Source: Paenibacillus sp. P25 (GTDB lineage: Bacteria > Bacillota > Bacilli > Paenibacillales > NBRC-103111). Taken from it: a stretch of DNA of 64,000 bases. The notes beneath the pieces were generated by a model. It searched no databases. It had not been told where the DNA came from and saw only the letters and a program-made list of their open reading frames with translations. The DNA lies in assembly GCA_024704175.1 (NCBI GenBank), contig CP085629.1:1984001-2048000 (forward strand). Direction: 5' to 3'. Shown here in pieces: positions 28,238 through 38,224 of this stretch; position 1 is the stretch's first letter; each line of letters begins with the position of its first letter. The translations under genes were made by a program, and so were the position numbers.

Positions 28238-28777
28238 TTATTTTCTGTAGCTTCTGTAATAAAAGTAACTATCATTTTCCATATAAAGTTGGTTATCCCC
28301 TATAGGCGTTCGTTTTTCAAGCAACTTAAATCCGCATTTTTCAGCCAATTTGTTCGAGAGAACATTGGCACAATTAATTGTCAAGATTAAATACTTAACA
28401 TCAGATACCTCAAAGCACCATTCTGCCAAGGCACTTATCGCTTCTCTGGTATATCCGTTCCTTTGATGTTTTTCCGACATGAAATACCCCAGTTCGATTT
28501 CATTTAGCTTCTCTTTAAGCCCCACCCCTATCATACCAATCATCTCATCGGTATTTGGCAAGGCAATCGCGTAGGAACGACCAATGGAAATATCCGTATT
28601 ATCCGATTGCTTTTGATACTGATCAATCAATCCATAATAATCCTGCGGATGTGCACGTCCGTCAGCCCAATCTGGCATATAACGGTATACAGTCGATTCC
28701 CTGGCTATTGAATAAAACCTTTTAGCATCTTTTTTTTCCAAGGTTCTTATAACAACATTTTGAGTTTCTATGTGCAT
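28238..28777 (-). CDS. GNAT-family acetyltransferase (RimJ/RimL type)
   Basis: A complete 179-residue protein. It opens IETQNVVIRTLEKKDAKRFY, has IELGYFMSEKHQRNGYTREAI with the acetyl-CoA loop (Q/RxxGxT form) and NVLSNKLAEKCGFKLLEKR, as in Asn/Ser-type RimJ/RimL acetyltransferases. The substrate is unknown. Like DinB, it is an AT-rich single gene on the minus strand with a stem-loop-type repeat 180 bases upstream. Confidence 0.85.
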   Translation of the reverse strand: MHIETQNVVIRTLEKKDAKRFYSIARESTVYRYMPDWADGRAHPQDYYGLIDQYQKQSDNTDISIGRSYAIALPNTDEMIGMIGVGLKEKLNEIELGYFMSEKHQRNGYTREAISALAEWCFEVSDVKYLILTINCANVLSNKLAEKCGFKLLEKRTPIGDNQLYMENDSYFYYRSYRK

Positions 28778-28955
28778 GGCGGATACTCCTTCTAATACAA
28801 ATTTTTTTCGATGCTCATTTGTTTACTTATCATAACATACACACACCTTGAACACCGTCCCATGCTATACAAATCGTAGCTTTTCAGCTGGAAAATCTGT
28901 TGATATGAGCAAATTGTAGCATTAATAATAAAGATAAATAAGGGTGACTTTATCT

Positions 28956-28990
28956 AAAACTAATCTGCCCCTTTAGCTTAATACTACGTT
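28956..28990 (-). repeat. Partial stem-loop cassette-boundary repeat, copy 3
   Basis: AACTAATCTGCCCCTTTAGC on the plus strand matches the conserved edge of copies 1 and 2 (AACTATCCTGCCCGTTAGC). The stem part has diverged. Confidence 0.4.
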
Positions 28991-29069
28991 CCAAATGATT
29001 GATTGAAGGAAGCTGGTCGGAATAAGCTTTTTGGCACTAATCTTCGTCATTAAGATGCTATGTAACCAT

Positions 29070-29214
29070 TGTCGGGAATGGGATAATGTTATTGTCAATT
29101 TCGGGAATGGGGTAAAGTTCTTGTCATTGAATTTTGACAAGAACTTTACCCCATAAAACAAAAAAGCCGAGATTTACGCGGCATTCAATGAGATAATCTT
29201 CTTGTCACCCAACA
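29070..29214. mobile_element. TGTCGGG-family repeat, copy 6 (145 bp)
   Basis: It starts TGTCGGGAATGGGATAATG and ends CTTGTCACCCAACA, exactly 145 bp like copies 3 and 4. It includes GGGGTAAAGTTCTTGTCA and its inverted partner with matching changes (TTTACCCC), so the pairing is kept. It cuts off nadC, which gains the tail VTRRLSH. Confidence 0.85.
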
Positions 29215-29407
29215 CCTGCCGGCTTCATCCTCCGAACCACCTCCGAATACGAGCTCGGCTACCGGCAAGCCGGCAAACAGCCCGTCTTCCTTGACATGAA
29301 TGTCCACCGGAATGATCGTCATGGTCGTAATATCGCCGTTTCCGAAGTCTTTCCTCCTGCCATCCCGCAATGCTGCGTTTCGATCGTTCGCGTTTGATCT
29401 CAAGCAT
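29215..29407 (-). pseudogene. nadC: NadC N-terminal fragment (quinolinate phosphoribosyltransferase)
   Basis: ATG 29407 overlaps the nadB stop. After a one-base shift the frame encodes DFGNGDITTMTIIPVD and EDGLFAGLPVAELVF, the first domain of NadC. The catalytic barrel is lost at the TGTCGGG repeat. Quinolinate conversion must rely on another copy. Confidence 0.75.
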
Positions 29408-31021
29408 CTTGAATGCATTCCTCCAAACGGCCCTCCTCTAGCCGGTAGACGATATGCTTCACCCAGGCATCGCTTCGCTGCGGATAATCCTCGCGGAAAT
29501 GGCCGCCGCGGCTTTCCCGGCGCAGCAGCGCCGCTTTCGTAGTTAGCATTGCACAGATGAGCAAATTGGCAAATTCATACTCCTCGCGCTTCATCAAAGC
29601 ATAATCGAAGAAGGCCGACTGCCGCTTGAGCTCATCCAGCCCTCTTTGCAGCCCGGCGGCGTCGCGCTTCATTCCCACTTGGCGAAGCATGACTTTCTGC
29701 AGCTTGAGCTTTTTCTCGACGACCGCTTGCTGCGGCGGCTCCTTCCGGTGAACTGCAACCTGCAGTTCTCTCGGTGTACGGTTCAGCGGCGGCAGCTCGG
29801 CGATCCGTTCGATGATGCGGCGGCCGAAGACGATCGCTTCCGACAGCGAGTTGCTAGCCAGCCGATTGGCGCCGTGAACGCCTGTCGAGGATACTTCGCC
29901 ACAAGCAAACAGCCGACTGACGGCTGTTTCCCCGTGCAGGTCCGTTTTCACGCCGCCCATCATATAATGTGCCGCAGGAGCGACCGGGATCCAGTCCGTC
30001 GTCAAATCGAGCCCATACCGCAGGCAAAATTCGGAGATTGTAGGAAACCGGTGCTTGATCAGTTCTTCGGTTTCATGCGTAATATCGATGTAAACGAACG
30101 AGACCTTTGTCTCTTCCATCTCGGTTAGAACAGAGCGGGCGACGACATCGCGGGGGCCAACTCCAGTCGCGGATGATATTTATCCATAAATCGCTCGCCT
30201 TTGATGTTCCGCAGAATCGCTCCTTCCCCACGGACAGCCTCGGAAATGAGAAAGCGCGGTGCGCCTGGGTAACACAATGCCGTCGGATGGAACTGAATGA
30301 ACTCGACGTCCCGGATTTCCGCACCAGCGCGAAGTGCGATGGCGATGCCGTCCCCTGTGGCGATGTCGGGATTAGTCGTATACCGGTACAGTTGGCCTGC
30401 GCCTCCGGAGCATAGAATCGTCGCATCCGCTTCCACGAACACGCGCTGCCCGTCCGGCTTCTGCACGAGCGCCCCGCGGCACTCCCCGTCCTGAGTAATC
30501 AAGTCGATAACATAATGGTCGTCCCACAGCTCGATGTTCGGATCCTGTTTCGTCCGTTCCGACAGCGAACGCACAATCTCCGCACCCGTCGCATCCCCGT
30601 GTGCATGCAAAATACGGCGATGGCTGTGAGCGCCTTCTTTGGTCAGCGCCAGCTCGCCATTCTCGATGTCGAACTGCGTCCCTATCCGAATCAGGTCCTT
30701 GACGCCGTCGGGGCCCTCATGCACGAGCACATTGACTGCTTGTTCATCGCAAAGTCCCGCACCCGCCACCACGGTGTCCTGCATATGATACTCCGGGGAA
30801 TCTTCGTCGGAGATGACCGCCGCGATGCCTCCCTGCGAATAACGGGTATTGCTGTCGAGCAGCGACTTCTTCGTAATCATGATTACTTTCTTCGTTTCGC
30901 TAGCCTTGACCGCGGTGAACAGCCCTGCGATCCCGGCTCCGATGACGATGACATCCGTCCGGACGCGGGGAAGCCGCTGCAAATCGAAATCGACCAAATA
31001 CCGAGGAAACATCGCAACCAC
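29400..31021 (-). CDS. nadB: L-aspartate oxidase NadB (frameshift in this copy)
   Basis: NadB oxidises L-aspartate to iminoaspartate in NAD synthesis. FAD motif VIVIGAGIAGLFTAVKA, the substrate loop NTRYSQGGIAAV, the active-site Arg/His zone GAHSHRRILHAHGDATG, QFHPTALCYPGAPRFL and FACGEVSSTGVHGANRLASN all fit. The frame breaks after LELAP at GGGGG 30152-30156, one base short; correction gives about 540 residues, the normal length. nadA was not seen nearby. It overlaps nadC by ATGCTTGA. Confidence 0.88.
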
Positions 31022-31051
31022 ACCTTTTAGTTCAATTGGGAATTACATATT

Positions 31052-31581
31052 CTAAGGCTCCAAAAAAACCTTCTCAACTGCATCATTAACAATATTTTCA
31101 ATATAACTCCACAGGATGGCAGAACCATTCTCAATTCTTCTATTTCTTGATAATACTTTTTCTCTTGAGACACCTAACTTTTTCCATTGTAGGCCACTAG
31201 TCCTATAGTTATGGAGGATAGGCATAAAGCTGTCCATTGCTTGGGCAAATCTTGCTTCAGGAGTTTCTGCTTCTTCATATTCATTCCAGATTTCCTTTAA
31301 CTGATTAGCTTGGTCATTTGGTAATATTCCAAATATTCTTTCTGCGGCTTTTTTTTTTTTTCAGCTGTTTCCTGCCAGTTCACAATACCATAAGCAAATG
31401 TATCTCCAGCATCAATTTCCCCAATATCATGGGGCAAAATCATCTTAAAGACCTTTAACATATCCAAATTACTTTCATTGGCATATTCAGACAATATCAT
31501 AGCTCTTACAGCCATAAGCCATGTTTGTTCAGCATCATTCTACAATAAACTCTATTTGTTATTAAACCTTTCAATATCCAT
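31052..31581 (-). pseudogene. HD-domain (HDDC2/YfbR-like) hydrolase, broken
   Basis: ATG 31581 follows AGGAGGT and gives MDIERFNNK, then a stop. After a deletion the frame resumes as [15 protein letters not shown] and [18 protein letters not shown] with the HD pair; the usual His before it is a Gln (AEQ). A T-run of 13 (31349-31361) causes another shift to the last part (AQAMDSFMPILHNYRTSG). The 5' deletion marks it as a pseudogene. Confidence 0.7.
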
Positions 31582-31715
31582 TTAGCTACCTCCTATTATG
31601 CATTCTTCAAGGGATGAATTCCGTTCGATTATTGGTAACTCATATACTTCTCTCCCTCAGTTGGTATTTTCTTATTATCGTGTCGATTCTAACTTCACTC
31701 ATAAATTTAAACGCG

Positions 31716-32033
31716 CTATCGTATAAAAAAATCGGCCCGATTCATAAATATTCCTTCAATCTTCTCAATTATGGGCCCGCTTTCCTCGGATGTGCGTTTC
31801 ACCTCGATCCATTCCGGGTCTTGTAGAAACGCACCCCACAGCCGTTGCCGTTCCTCCATATCCTTATATTCCATCACGTAATATAACTTCGGAAGCCCCG
31901 TCTGGTCGATCCAGAAATCGTACACCTTCATTCCCAACCGCTCGAAAATACTAAGTGTATGCTGACGGAAACGTTGCAGAATCGCTTCCATTCTCCCCTC
32001 ATGCATGGTATAAATGCGCAACTCGTAAAGCAT
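31716..32033 (-). CDS. NIPSNAP-family protein
   Basis: About 105 residues: MLYELRIYTMHEGRMEAILQ, GMKVYDFWIDQTG and LYYVMEYKDMEERQRLWGAF are the dimeric alpha-beta barrel pattern of NIPSNAP proteins. ATG 32033 lies seven bases after GAGGG; an ATG two codons earlier is too close. A broken paralogue lies just upstream. The biochemical role of bacterial members is unknown. Confidence 0.8.
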   Translation of the reverse strand: MLYELRIYTMHEGRMEAILQRFRQHTLSIFERLGMKVYDFWIDQTGLPKLYYVMEYKDMEERQRLWGAFLQDPEWIEVKRTSEESGPIIEKIEGIFMNRADFFIR

Positions 32034-32096
32034 GCTCATTCCCTCGCTTTCTGTAAATCGTAGAGTTTTTTCGTTGATCATTGCCTACTCTCAGTA

Positions 32097-32349
32097 CTAT
32101 TTTTCCATTATATGCGCTTTAAAAATGTCGGCCATCTTGCGGAAACGATCGTAGTTCAGGTTGCGCATGTCCATATCTTCATGCTCGACGAGATAATACA
32201 GCCGATTCTCACCTCGTCCCAGTCTTCCCAGAACTGCGTCACGTTCATGCCGTGCTTCGCGAACAAATCAATGGTATGGTCACGGAACCGTCCTGGATCG
32301 CCTTCATCTTGCCGGGATGAATATGATTGATTCGCAGTTCGTATAACAT
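32097..32349 (-). pseudogene. Second NIPSNAP paralogue, frameshifted
   Basis: ATG 32349 gives MLYELRINHIHPGKMKAIQD, close to the intact neighbour. Two single-base losses shift the frame (near 32285 and 32218); corrected, it reads GMNVTQFWEDWDEGENRLYY and ends at TAG 32097. It may be functional if these are sequencing errors. Confidence 0.65.
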
Positions 32350-32430
32350 TGTTCTCACCTCCTCGTACGGATTCACTACTATAGATGTCTCCAGATCTCC
32401 AGCTGATCGTCGCTTATTCAAACATTTCGT

Positions 32431-32775
32431 TTACCTACTTGTATTGCCGTCACGATAGGCCCGAATCCGGTCCATCTGTTCCTTCAAATCGCCGATATGG
32501 CGGTCCAAAATCTCGATCCGTTTAAGCGGCGTCTGCGATACGTCATATTCCGGCATGTCAGGATTCGTCAGCAAGCATCCGTCACCTGTGAAGCCGGCAA
32601 TGTCCTCCAGTTTCATGCCGGATTGCTTCAGTCCGTGAATGAACCGGATCATCTGCAGATCCGCGTCGCTCTATGTGCGGATGCCCGCGTCCTGTCCGTT
32701 AAGTCGTCGGGGCTTCGGCAACACGCCGATTTTCTCGTAGTACCGCAGCGTATACGCCGTAATTCCGGTCAGAGC
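32431..32775 (-). pseudogene. MerR-family regulator, broken
   Basis: AYTLRYYEKIGVLPKPRRLN is the second half of a MerR DNA-binding domain. A TAG near 32674 interrupts it, and the rest (IRFIHGLKQSGMKLEDIAGF, then a coiled coil) runs to 32431. The first recognition helix is missing; that side joins a transporter fragment. Confidence 0.7.
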
Positions 32776-32963
32776 CCGAGCGAGGTTGCGATCATGAGGC
32801 CGCCGATCAAGGCCCCGCAAGTGTTGCTGAAGTTGAAGGCGCTGATGTTCAGAATCGAGGCTAGATTCGGGGCCTTCTCCGCTGTCCGCAAGATGTTCAT
32901 CAGGAACGTGGAGATAATGCTCATGTCGCGATTCCGAGGAAAAAGATCACGCTTATCCGGCAT
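32769..32963 (-). pseudogene. MFS transporter C-terminal remnant
   Basis: ILNISAFNFSNTCGALIGG and the following Gly-rich span match the eleventh span of drug/sugar-efflux MFS proteins. Only about 50 residues remain, fused at one end to the broken MerR gene. Confidence 0.5.
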
Positions 32964-33065
32964 GTTCGGTATGATTGAATCTTAGCACGATAACGTTTAT
33001 GCTATGAATGCAGGCGAGTTCGTACGAAGAGTTCGTGTAAGTTCGGGTTATCGGGAGGAGAATAA

Positions 33066-35614
33066 ATGGCGAGTAATCAAACGGAACGGGTATGGCCGGA
33101 AGAGATGATTCGCAAACTGCGGCAGAGACCGGGCCCGGCCGGAAAGGCGAAGCTGCGGCAGATTGATTTGTCCAAGCGGATCGGGGTGGAGACCAGGACG
33201 ATTCAGCAGTGGGAGAATGGTGAACGGTCGCCCAGTGCTCATAATCTGCAATTGCTGATTCAACTCTTTGTAGTTGAACAAAAGTTTCTTCGCGGTTCCG
33301 AGCGCGCGGAGGCTCAGTTACTGTGGGAGACAGTCCGTCGATTCCATGACGACAGGTCAGGAAATAACCGGATGTATCCCCTCTTTGACGAACAATGGTT
33401 CGAGGCGATTCTTGCGGATGCTTCTGCAGGTAGCGATTCTATCGTTCACTCCGGATTCCGATCGGAAGGTTCGCCGGTTCACAGGACCGATGAATCGCCG
33501 CGAAAAACGAATCTACCAAGCAGAATGTCCTCGTTTATCGGCCGCCTCGAACAGATCGGGGAGATTCGGCAATGGCTTGCCGACTCCCCTCTCGTCACGC
33601 TTGCGGGTCCCGGGGAAGCGGCAAGACGCGTCTGGCGTATAAGGTCGCCTCGGACGCCTGTCTTTCTTATCCCGACGGCGTCTGGCTGTTTGAGCTCGCG
33701 TCGGCGATGGATACGCTCTCAGCGCTGAGAACCATCACGTCGGTACTGGACGTCAAGGAACAGAAGGAAAGGCCGCTCATCGAGTGCTTGCTCGACCATA
33801 TCCGTAACAAATGCATGCTTCTCGTATTCGACAACTGCGAGCACTTGATCGATTTCTGTTCTTCTCTCATCGAGCGATTGTTGTCGGCCTCCCCTAGGGT
33901 CGGCATTTTGGCTACCAGCCAGGAGCCTTTGAACATCGGCTTGGAGCGCGTATGGAGGATTCCGCCGCTCACTTTCCCCACGGATAACGAGTCGCGGGAT
34001 CATATAGGACATGATGCCATTCTTTCCTGCGAGTCCGTTCAGCTGTTTATCGAGCGCGCGACCGCCGTATCTCCCACATTCCGCGTTACGGAAGAGAACG
34101 TGAAGATCGTCGGACGGATCTGCAAACGCCTGGAGGGCATCCCGCTGTCCATAGAGCTGGTCGCCGCCCGGACGAACGTGCTTAGTATCGAGCAAATCGA
34201 CGAACGGCTGTCCGATATGTTCGCCGTCCTTACGGCTGGGAAGAGAACGGCCGCCCCCCGTCATCAATCGCTACGGGCCACCCTGGAATGGAGCTTCGCC
34301 CTGCTTACGGAGCAAGAGCGCGCGCTGCTGCGGAAGCTGAGTGCTTTTACCGGGGGATTTGAGCTAGAAGCGGTCGAACATATATGCACGGATGAAGAAT
34401 CAAACCCTTCCCTCGGACAGTTCGATCGTCAGGAATCCTTGAACTTGGTTGCTAGCCTATACAATAAATCGTTTCTATCTGTTGATTCGGCAAGCGGCGG
34501 ACCTAGACGCAGATATGCGATGATCGAGGCAATTAAACAATTTGGATGCGAACAATGGGAGCGGCACTCCACCGATGAGGAACGCGAACGGATGATCCGT
34601 CGCTTCGTCGAGCACTACTGTCGGTTCGTAGAGAGAGCGGAACGGGGATTTCGCAGTCGAGACCGGGATGCCGCATTCGTTGCAATTCGGCGGGAATACG
34701 CCAACATTCGCTCCGCGCTGCGAATAGCCTGCGATCATCCGCGGGAGGTGGGAGCTGCAATACGAATGGCATCCTGCCTCTATTATTACTGGCTGCATGA
34801 AGGAACTTTGCAGGAAGGATCCGCGCAGCTTCAAACGGCTCTGACGAAGCACAGCCAAGCTTCCGTTCAAGAACACGTGGTCAAAGCGAAGCATGGTCTT
34901 AGCGTGTTGTTATGGGTCATGGGAGAAGTCGAGAAAGCCGAAGATTTGGCCAGACAAAGCGCGGATGAAGCTCGCAAGCTCGGACACCCGGCGCTCCTGG
35001 CATCTCAGCTTCGCATGCTGGCTCAGCTGGCATCGCGTTCGGGCTTAGCAGACGAAGCGATCCGACTAGCGGAAGAGAGCGTGCTTCATGCCAGGGATTC
35101 AGGTGACGATTGGAGCCTCGCGTCATCCTTAAGCTCTCTGAGCAACATTCTGGTGGTGCAACAGCTTTGGGAACGGGCTGAACCCTTGCTGGTCGAAAGT
35201 GCCATGCTATTCGAGAAAGTAAAAGACGATTTGGAGTTGTCGGGACCTCTGCGGGCATTGGGATATATTGCTTTAAACCGGCGGAAGCCCAGAGAGGCGT
35301 TGGCACTCTATAAGAGAAGCATCGCCATCTGTCAAACGTATCAGGGAACGTGGTTCCTCGCTCGAGGAATCGAGGGACTTGTAAGCTCGTTGTGCGAGCT
35401 GGAAGAATACCGGGCGGCCGCTACGCTTATCGGAGTCTCCGAGAAATTACTAGCGAAGCTTGGCTCCGCGGCTCAGCCCCAGTTTCAATTGATTTACGAA
35501 CAGGTGAAACGAACCTGCAGACTAGAATGCGGCGATGAGGCGTTTAACGAGGCCATTGCGATTGGAAGAGGAATGACGAGAGAGCAGGCCATTTCTTATG
35601 CGTTAGAGGTATAG
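33066..35614 (+). CDS. XRE-type HTH + STAND (NB-ARC) ATPase + TPR regulator (frameshift in this copy)
   Basis: About 849 residues after correction. Residues 20-75 form an XRE-like HTH (QIDLSKRIGVETRTIQQWENG). A STAND ATPase follows: P-loop GPGGSGKTRL, restored by adding a G to the run at 33612-33615, Walker B LLVFDNCEHLID, sensor GILATSQEPLNI and GIPLSIELVAARTNVLS. The last 300 residues are TPR-like repeats (DEARKLGHPALLASQLRMLA). GGAGGA precedes ATG 33066. Such proteins act as signal-gated switches, either transcription regulators or defence sensors. Its ligand and targets are unknown, and it stands alone in decayed DNA. Confidence 0.85.
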
Positions 35615-36298
35615 GGGGACTCTCCGGAAGCCGGGTCCGCTCGACAACCCATTCATCGCATCCCCTTCGGTAGATTGCTCCCCATTGCGCATTTGGTTCA
35701 CACTCCGTGTAGCCGTCGCTGTGGGTTCGCGCTCCGTGCTCGAGGCGTTCTTGCGATTGCCGCGAATGTGCCTCAGGTTGGTCACTTTTCCGCTGACCGC
35801 AGCGACCGCCCCGGCGGCTTCTGCCTACCGTCCCAAGCTCGGACGCTAACACCGTAAATAGCAGCTTACATCGGGGTCGCTTGTATTTGTTATACTCAGT
35901 TTGTCTCGTAAACCATGCTATTCGAGACATAATAATACAACTCCACAGTAGGAGTAGCTATCATCTACGTTTTGAAAACACCTAATGACCACCGGAAATA
36001 TTCTACAAATGAGATATTCCAGAAATAATAAAAACGGAGCCCACTTAGCTCCGTTTTTATAACTCATAAATATATAAAATTTGAAGCCCGCCGCGGCGAA
36101 AATCCCGAGATTTATTGCAGAATTCGTTAAAACGCATCCACGTGCTTACTAATTTGTGCTTTTTGAGTTGAATAGACAAGAGTGCGGCTTTTTTGCAAAG
36201 TCATTATATCAAAAGCCGTCCCATATTTAGCTGGAACTGGTGACCATATGAATAGGCATACTTAAGTCTTTCCCGTTTTTCAGCATAGCATCCCAGCT
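35615..36298. other. No gene recognised; contains one terminator
   Basis: Open frames exist on both strands from 35615 to 35930 but show no family features and no SD sites. Short repeats are absent. The stretch 36100-36298 is AT-rich. Confidence 0.4.
36030..36058. terminator. Strong bidirectional terminator
   Basis: AAAAACGGAGC (36030-36040) and GCTCCGTTTTT (36048-36058) pair perfectly around a 7-base loop, with A and T runs on the two sides. Confidence 0.8.
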
Positions 36299-36850
36299 TT
36301 ACTTAGCAAGGCGGACCAGACTGGCCGTCATAGGATCATAGGTAACATTGGTAATCGAGCCATCCTGAATACGTTTCACCGCTTCGTCTATCACGTGCAG
36401 CGGCACCAGAAACCATTCCTTTGGTCGTACAGGTCGGCCAAAGCGGTCATGAACGGTGAGGTCGAGTTGAGCCGGGGCAAAGATGCGGTGAAATATCCCT
36501 TCTAGTTTTGTGCGATTGATCCCGGCCAGTTTATAGCTCGCGACGACTTCTACATCCGCCAGCAAGTAGGTGGCATCGTTTGCCGCATTAGCTATACGGG
36601 TTTCACCTTTTCCGCCCGTAACGCCAAACTTATGAATCAGTTCGCGGTGCTCCGAAACGAATGGGTGATTGGCTGTGCAGGACATATATAGTACCACTTT
36701 GGATATCACCATCGTCCCAGGTTGCGCTGAACAACGGCCGGTCAATCGGCTCGGTCAAACGGCGTCCAGCGTCATCTTTGCATTCGATTCGCGGAAGAGG
36801 TCAGAAGTTACCACCACCCGCTTTTTTGCAATGCTCTTAGAATCTCCTAC
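36299..36850 (-). pseudogene. GIY-YIG nuclease-family protein, C-terminal part, frameshifted
   Basis: In pieces the strand encodes KDDAGRRLTEPIDRPLFSAT, SGTIYVLHSQS (the GIY-like strand), HPFVSEHRELIHKFGVTGG, INRTKLEGIFHRIFAPAQLD and FLVPLHVIDEAVKRI. This is the C-terminal nuclease half of a longer family; the N-terminal half is absent. At least two frame changes lie upstream of 36745. Confidence 0.65.
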
Positions 36851-37118
36851 CATTCCCGATTGTTATCATGAAAAATGAGTAATACTTTCTTCTTGGATAG
36901 ATATCGACTTTAAAATATGAAGGACTATTGTCCATACGAAAATGTACCAGGCAGTTTCAAAAACTGGCTCTTTACGATTTCATTTGTGCAATTAGTCTTC
37001 TAAGGGATAACTTACGTTTATTGGTTTGAACAAAAAAACATCTAAGGCGCCGGTCAGTATGGTAAATATTGTTCGTCTTCCCGTCTTTGGCCAGAATCAG
37101 CTCTTTTCGTTTATATAA

Positions 37119-37562
37119 TTAAAACGTAGTATATATGGTTTCACATTCTTTCGCGGTCGGTTGATAAAAACAGTGCTTCTTCCATCGTCCCACGAGCGGC
37201 TGATTATACCAAGTTGGAGGACAGGGTCCGGGATTTTCGAACGTTCCCGGGCGGAAATACCATAGGGAGAATTTGGCTGGCCAATTCCGCTCCCCATTCA
37301 CAGCTCGTTGTGCCAGACGGCGTTCCCTCTCTCTTGCTTTTTGATAGTACAAACCATGTTGCAACGCTTCGAACGCATGCGGCTGATTGATCATTTGGGG
37401 AATTGTCCGAATTCCCTTAAAATCGGAGCAATTTGCTCTTATTCGGTTAATGCCAACATTTCCAACAAGGATCATACCCATTTCGCCTTCGGTCTCAGCT
37501 TCAGCTCGAAGCAACCTTGCCAACATATCAATATCCTGTTTCCTGGCTTTTACGACTGCCAT
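37119..37562 (-). CDS. cwlJ: Spore cortex-lytic cell wall hydrolase CwlJ/SleB family
   Basis: 147 residues, a single Hydrolase_2 domain without signal peptide or LysM/SPOR module, as in CwlJ rather than SleB. Key parts: ARLLRAEAETEGEMGMILVG with the catalytic Glu, NVGINRI, and PAKFSLWYFRPGTFENPGPC. CwlJ breaks muramic-delta-lactam peptidoglycan of the cortex during germination. It supports a spore-forming host. GerQ, its usual partner, is not evident nearby. Confidence 0.85.
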   Translation of the reverse strand: MAVVKARKQDIDMLARLLRAEAETEGEMGMILVGNVGINRIRANCSDFKGIRTIPQMINQPHAFEALQHGLYYQKARERERRLAQRAVNGERNWPAKFSLWYFRPGTFENPGPCPPTWYNQPLVGRWKKHCFYQPTAKECETIYTTF

Positions 37563-37749
37563 AGGCTCACCTCTTTAGATTTCTAGACTCATCATATTGT
37601 AGGTGAAGCCGATGTGTTACTCTGGCAAAATAGAGGCGATAATCAATAGCCGTTCCACCACACTCTTCTGCCCGTTACCTCAATCAACCTCAAGAAGGAG
37701 CTGTCCCTTGCGTGGCTTCTGTCGGTTGTGCCATTCCCGATTAGTTAAT

Positions 37750-38049
37750 TCAAAAAACGGCCCCCTTGCCCGGCCCTAACGACGTAATCGTCAAACTGAG
37801 TGTTGCGTTCCTGAACGATACTTGAAAATAGCTCATTTTGCTTGTTTCCTGGTTAAGAATTTCTCCAGGCAGACCAATTCCTTTTTCAGTACGCTGTGGA
37901 AAGACTCGATACAAGCGTAGTCGTAGCAGTTTCTTTTCCGGCTCATACTGCCGATCATCTGGTATTTCAGGAAACGAGAAGCTCATGTTACTGACCAACC
38001 GACCTTGATCTGCATCATATCGAGATGGAGCCGGATATATTTGGTTCAT
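37750..38049 (-). CDS. Hypothetical protein
   Basis: A 99-residue frame starting MNQIYPAPSRYDADQGRLVS. No signal peptide, membrane span or known motif; the composition is ordinary and the middle (EKKLLRLRLYRVF) is basic. The end may be out of frame. It follows no clear operon; cwlJ is 190 bases further on in the same direction. Confidence 0.35.
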   Translation of the reverse strand: MNQIYPAPSRYDADQGRLVSNMSFSFPEIPDDRQYEPEKKLLRLRLYRVFPQRTEKGIGLPGEILNQETSKMSYFQVSFRNATLSLTITSLGPGKGAVF

Positions 38050-38224
38050 GTAGTCACCTACTTTAAGGATTGTTTTTTAGATGCTCCAGTTAAGTTGCTT
38101 CCCCCATTCAGCAACTGGGATTAACCAGCTCGAAGTAACCTTGGGTGTCGACGTCAACCAAAGCAGCTGATTTAGCAACGTAAAAAACTGATTAGACCAA
38201 CAACGCCAGTCTATAACTTTATTA

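Noticed and set aside
8867..29214. A CRISPR array made of the TGTCGGG repeats
   Set aside because: Copies are kilobases apart, have inverted ends and no regular spacers; no cas gene was seen.
37750..38049. GerQ, the partner of CwlJ
   Set aside because: The protein shows none of the GerQ conserved C-terminal sequence; proximity to cwlJ alone is not enough.
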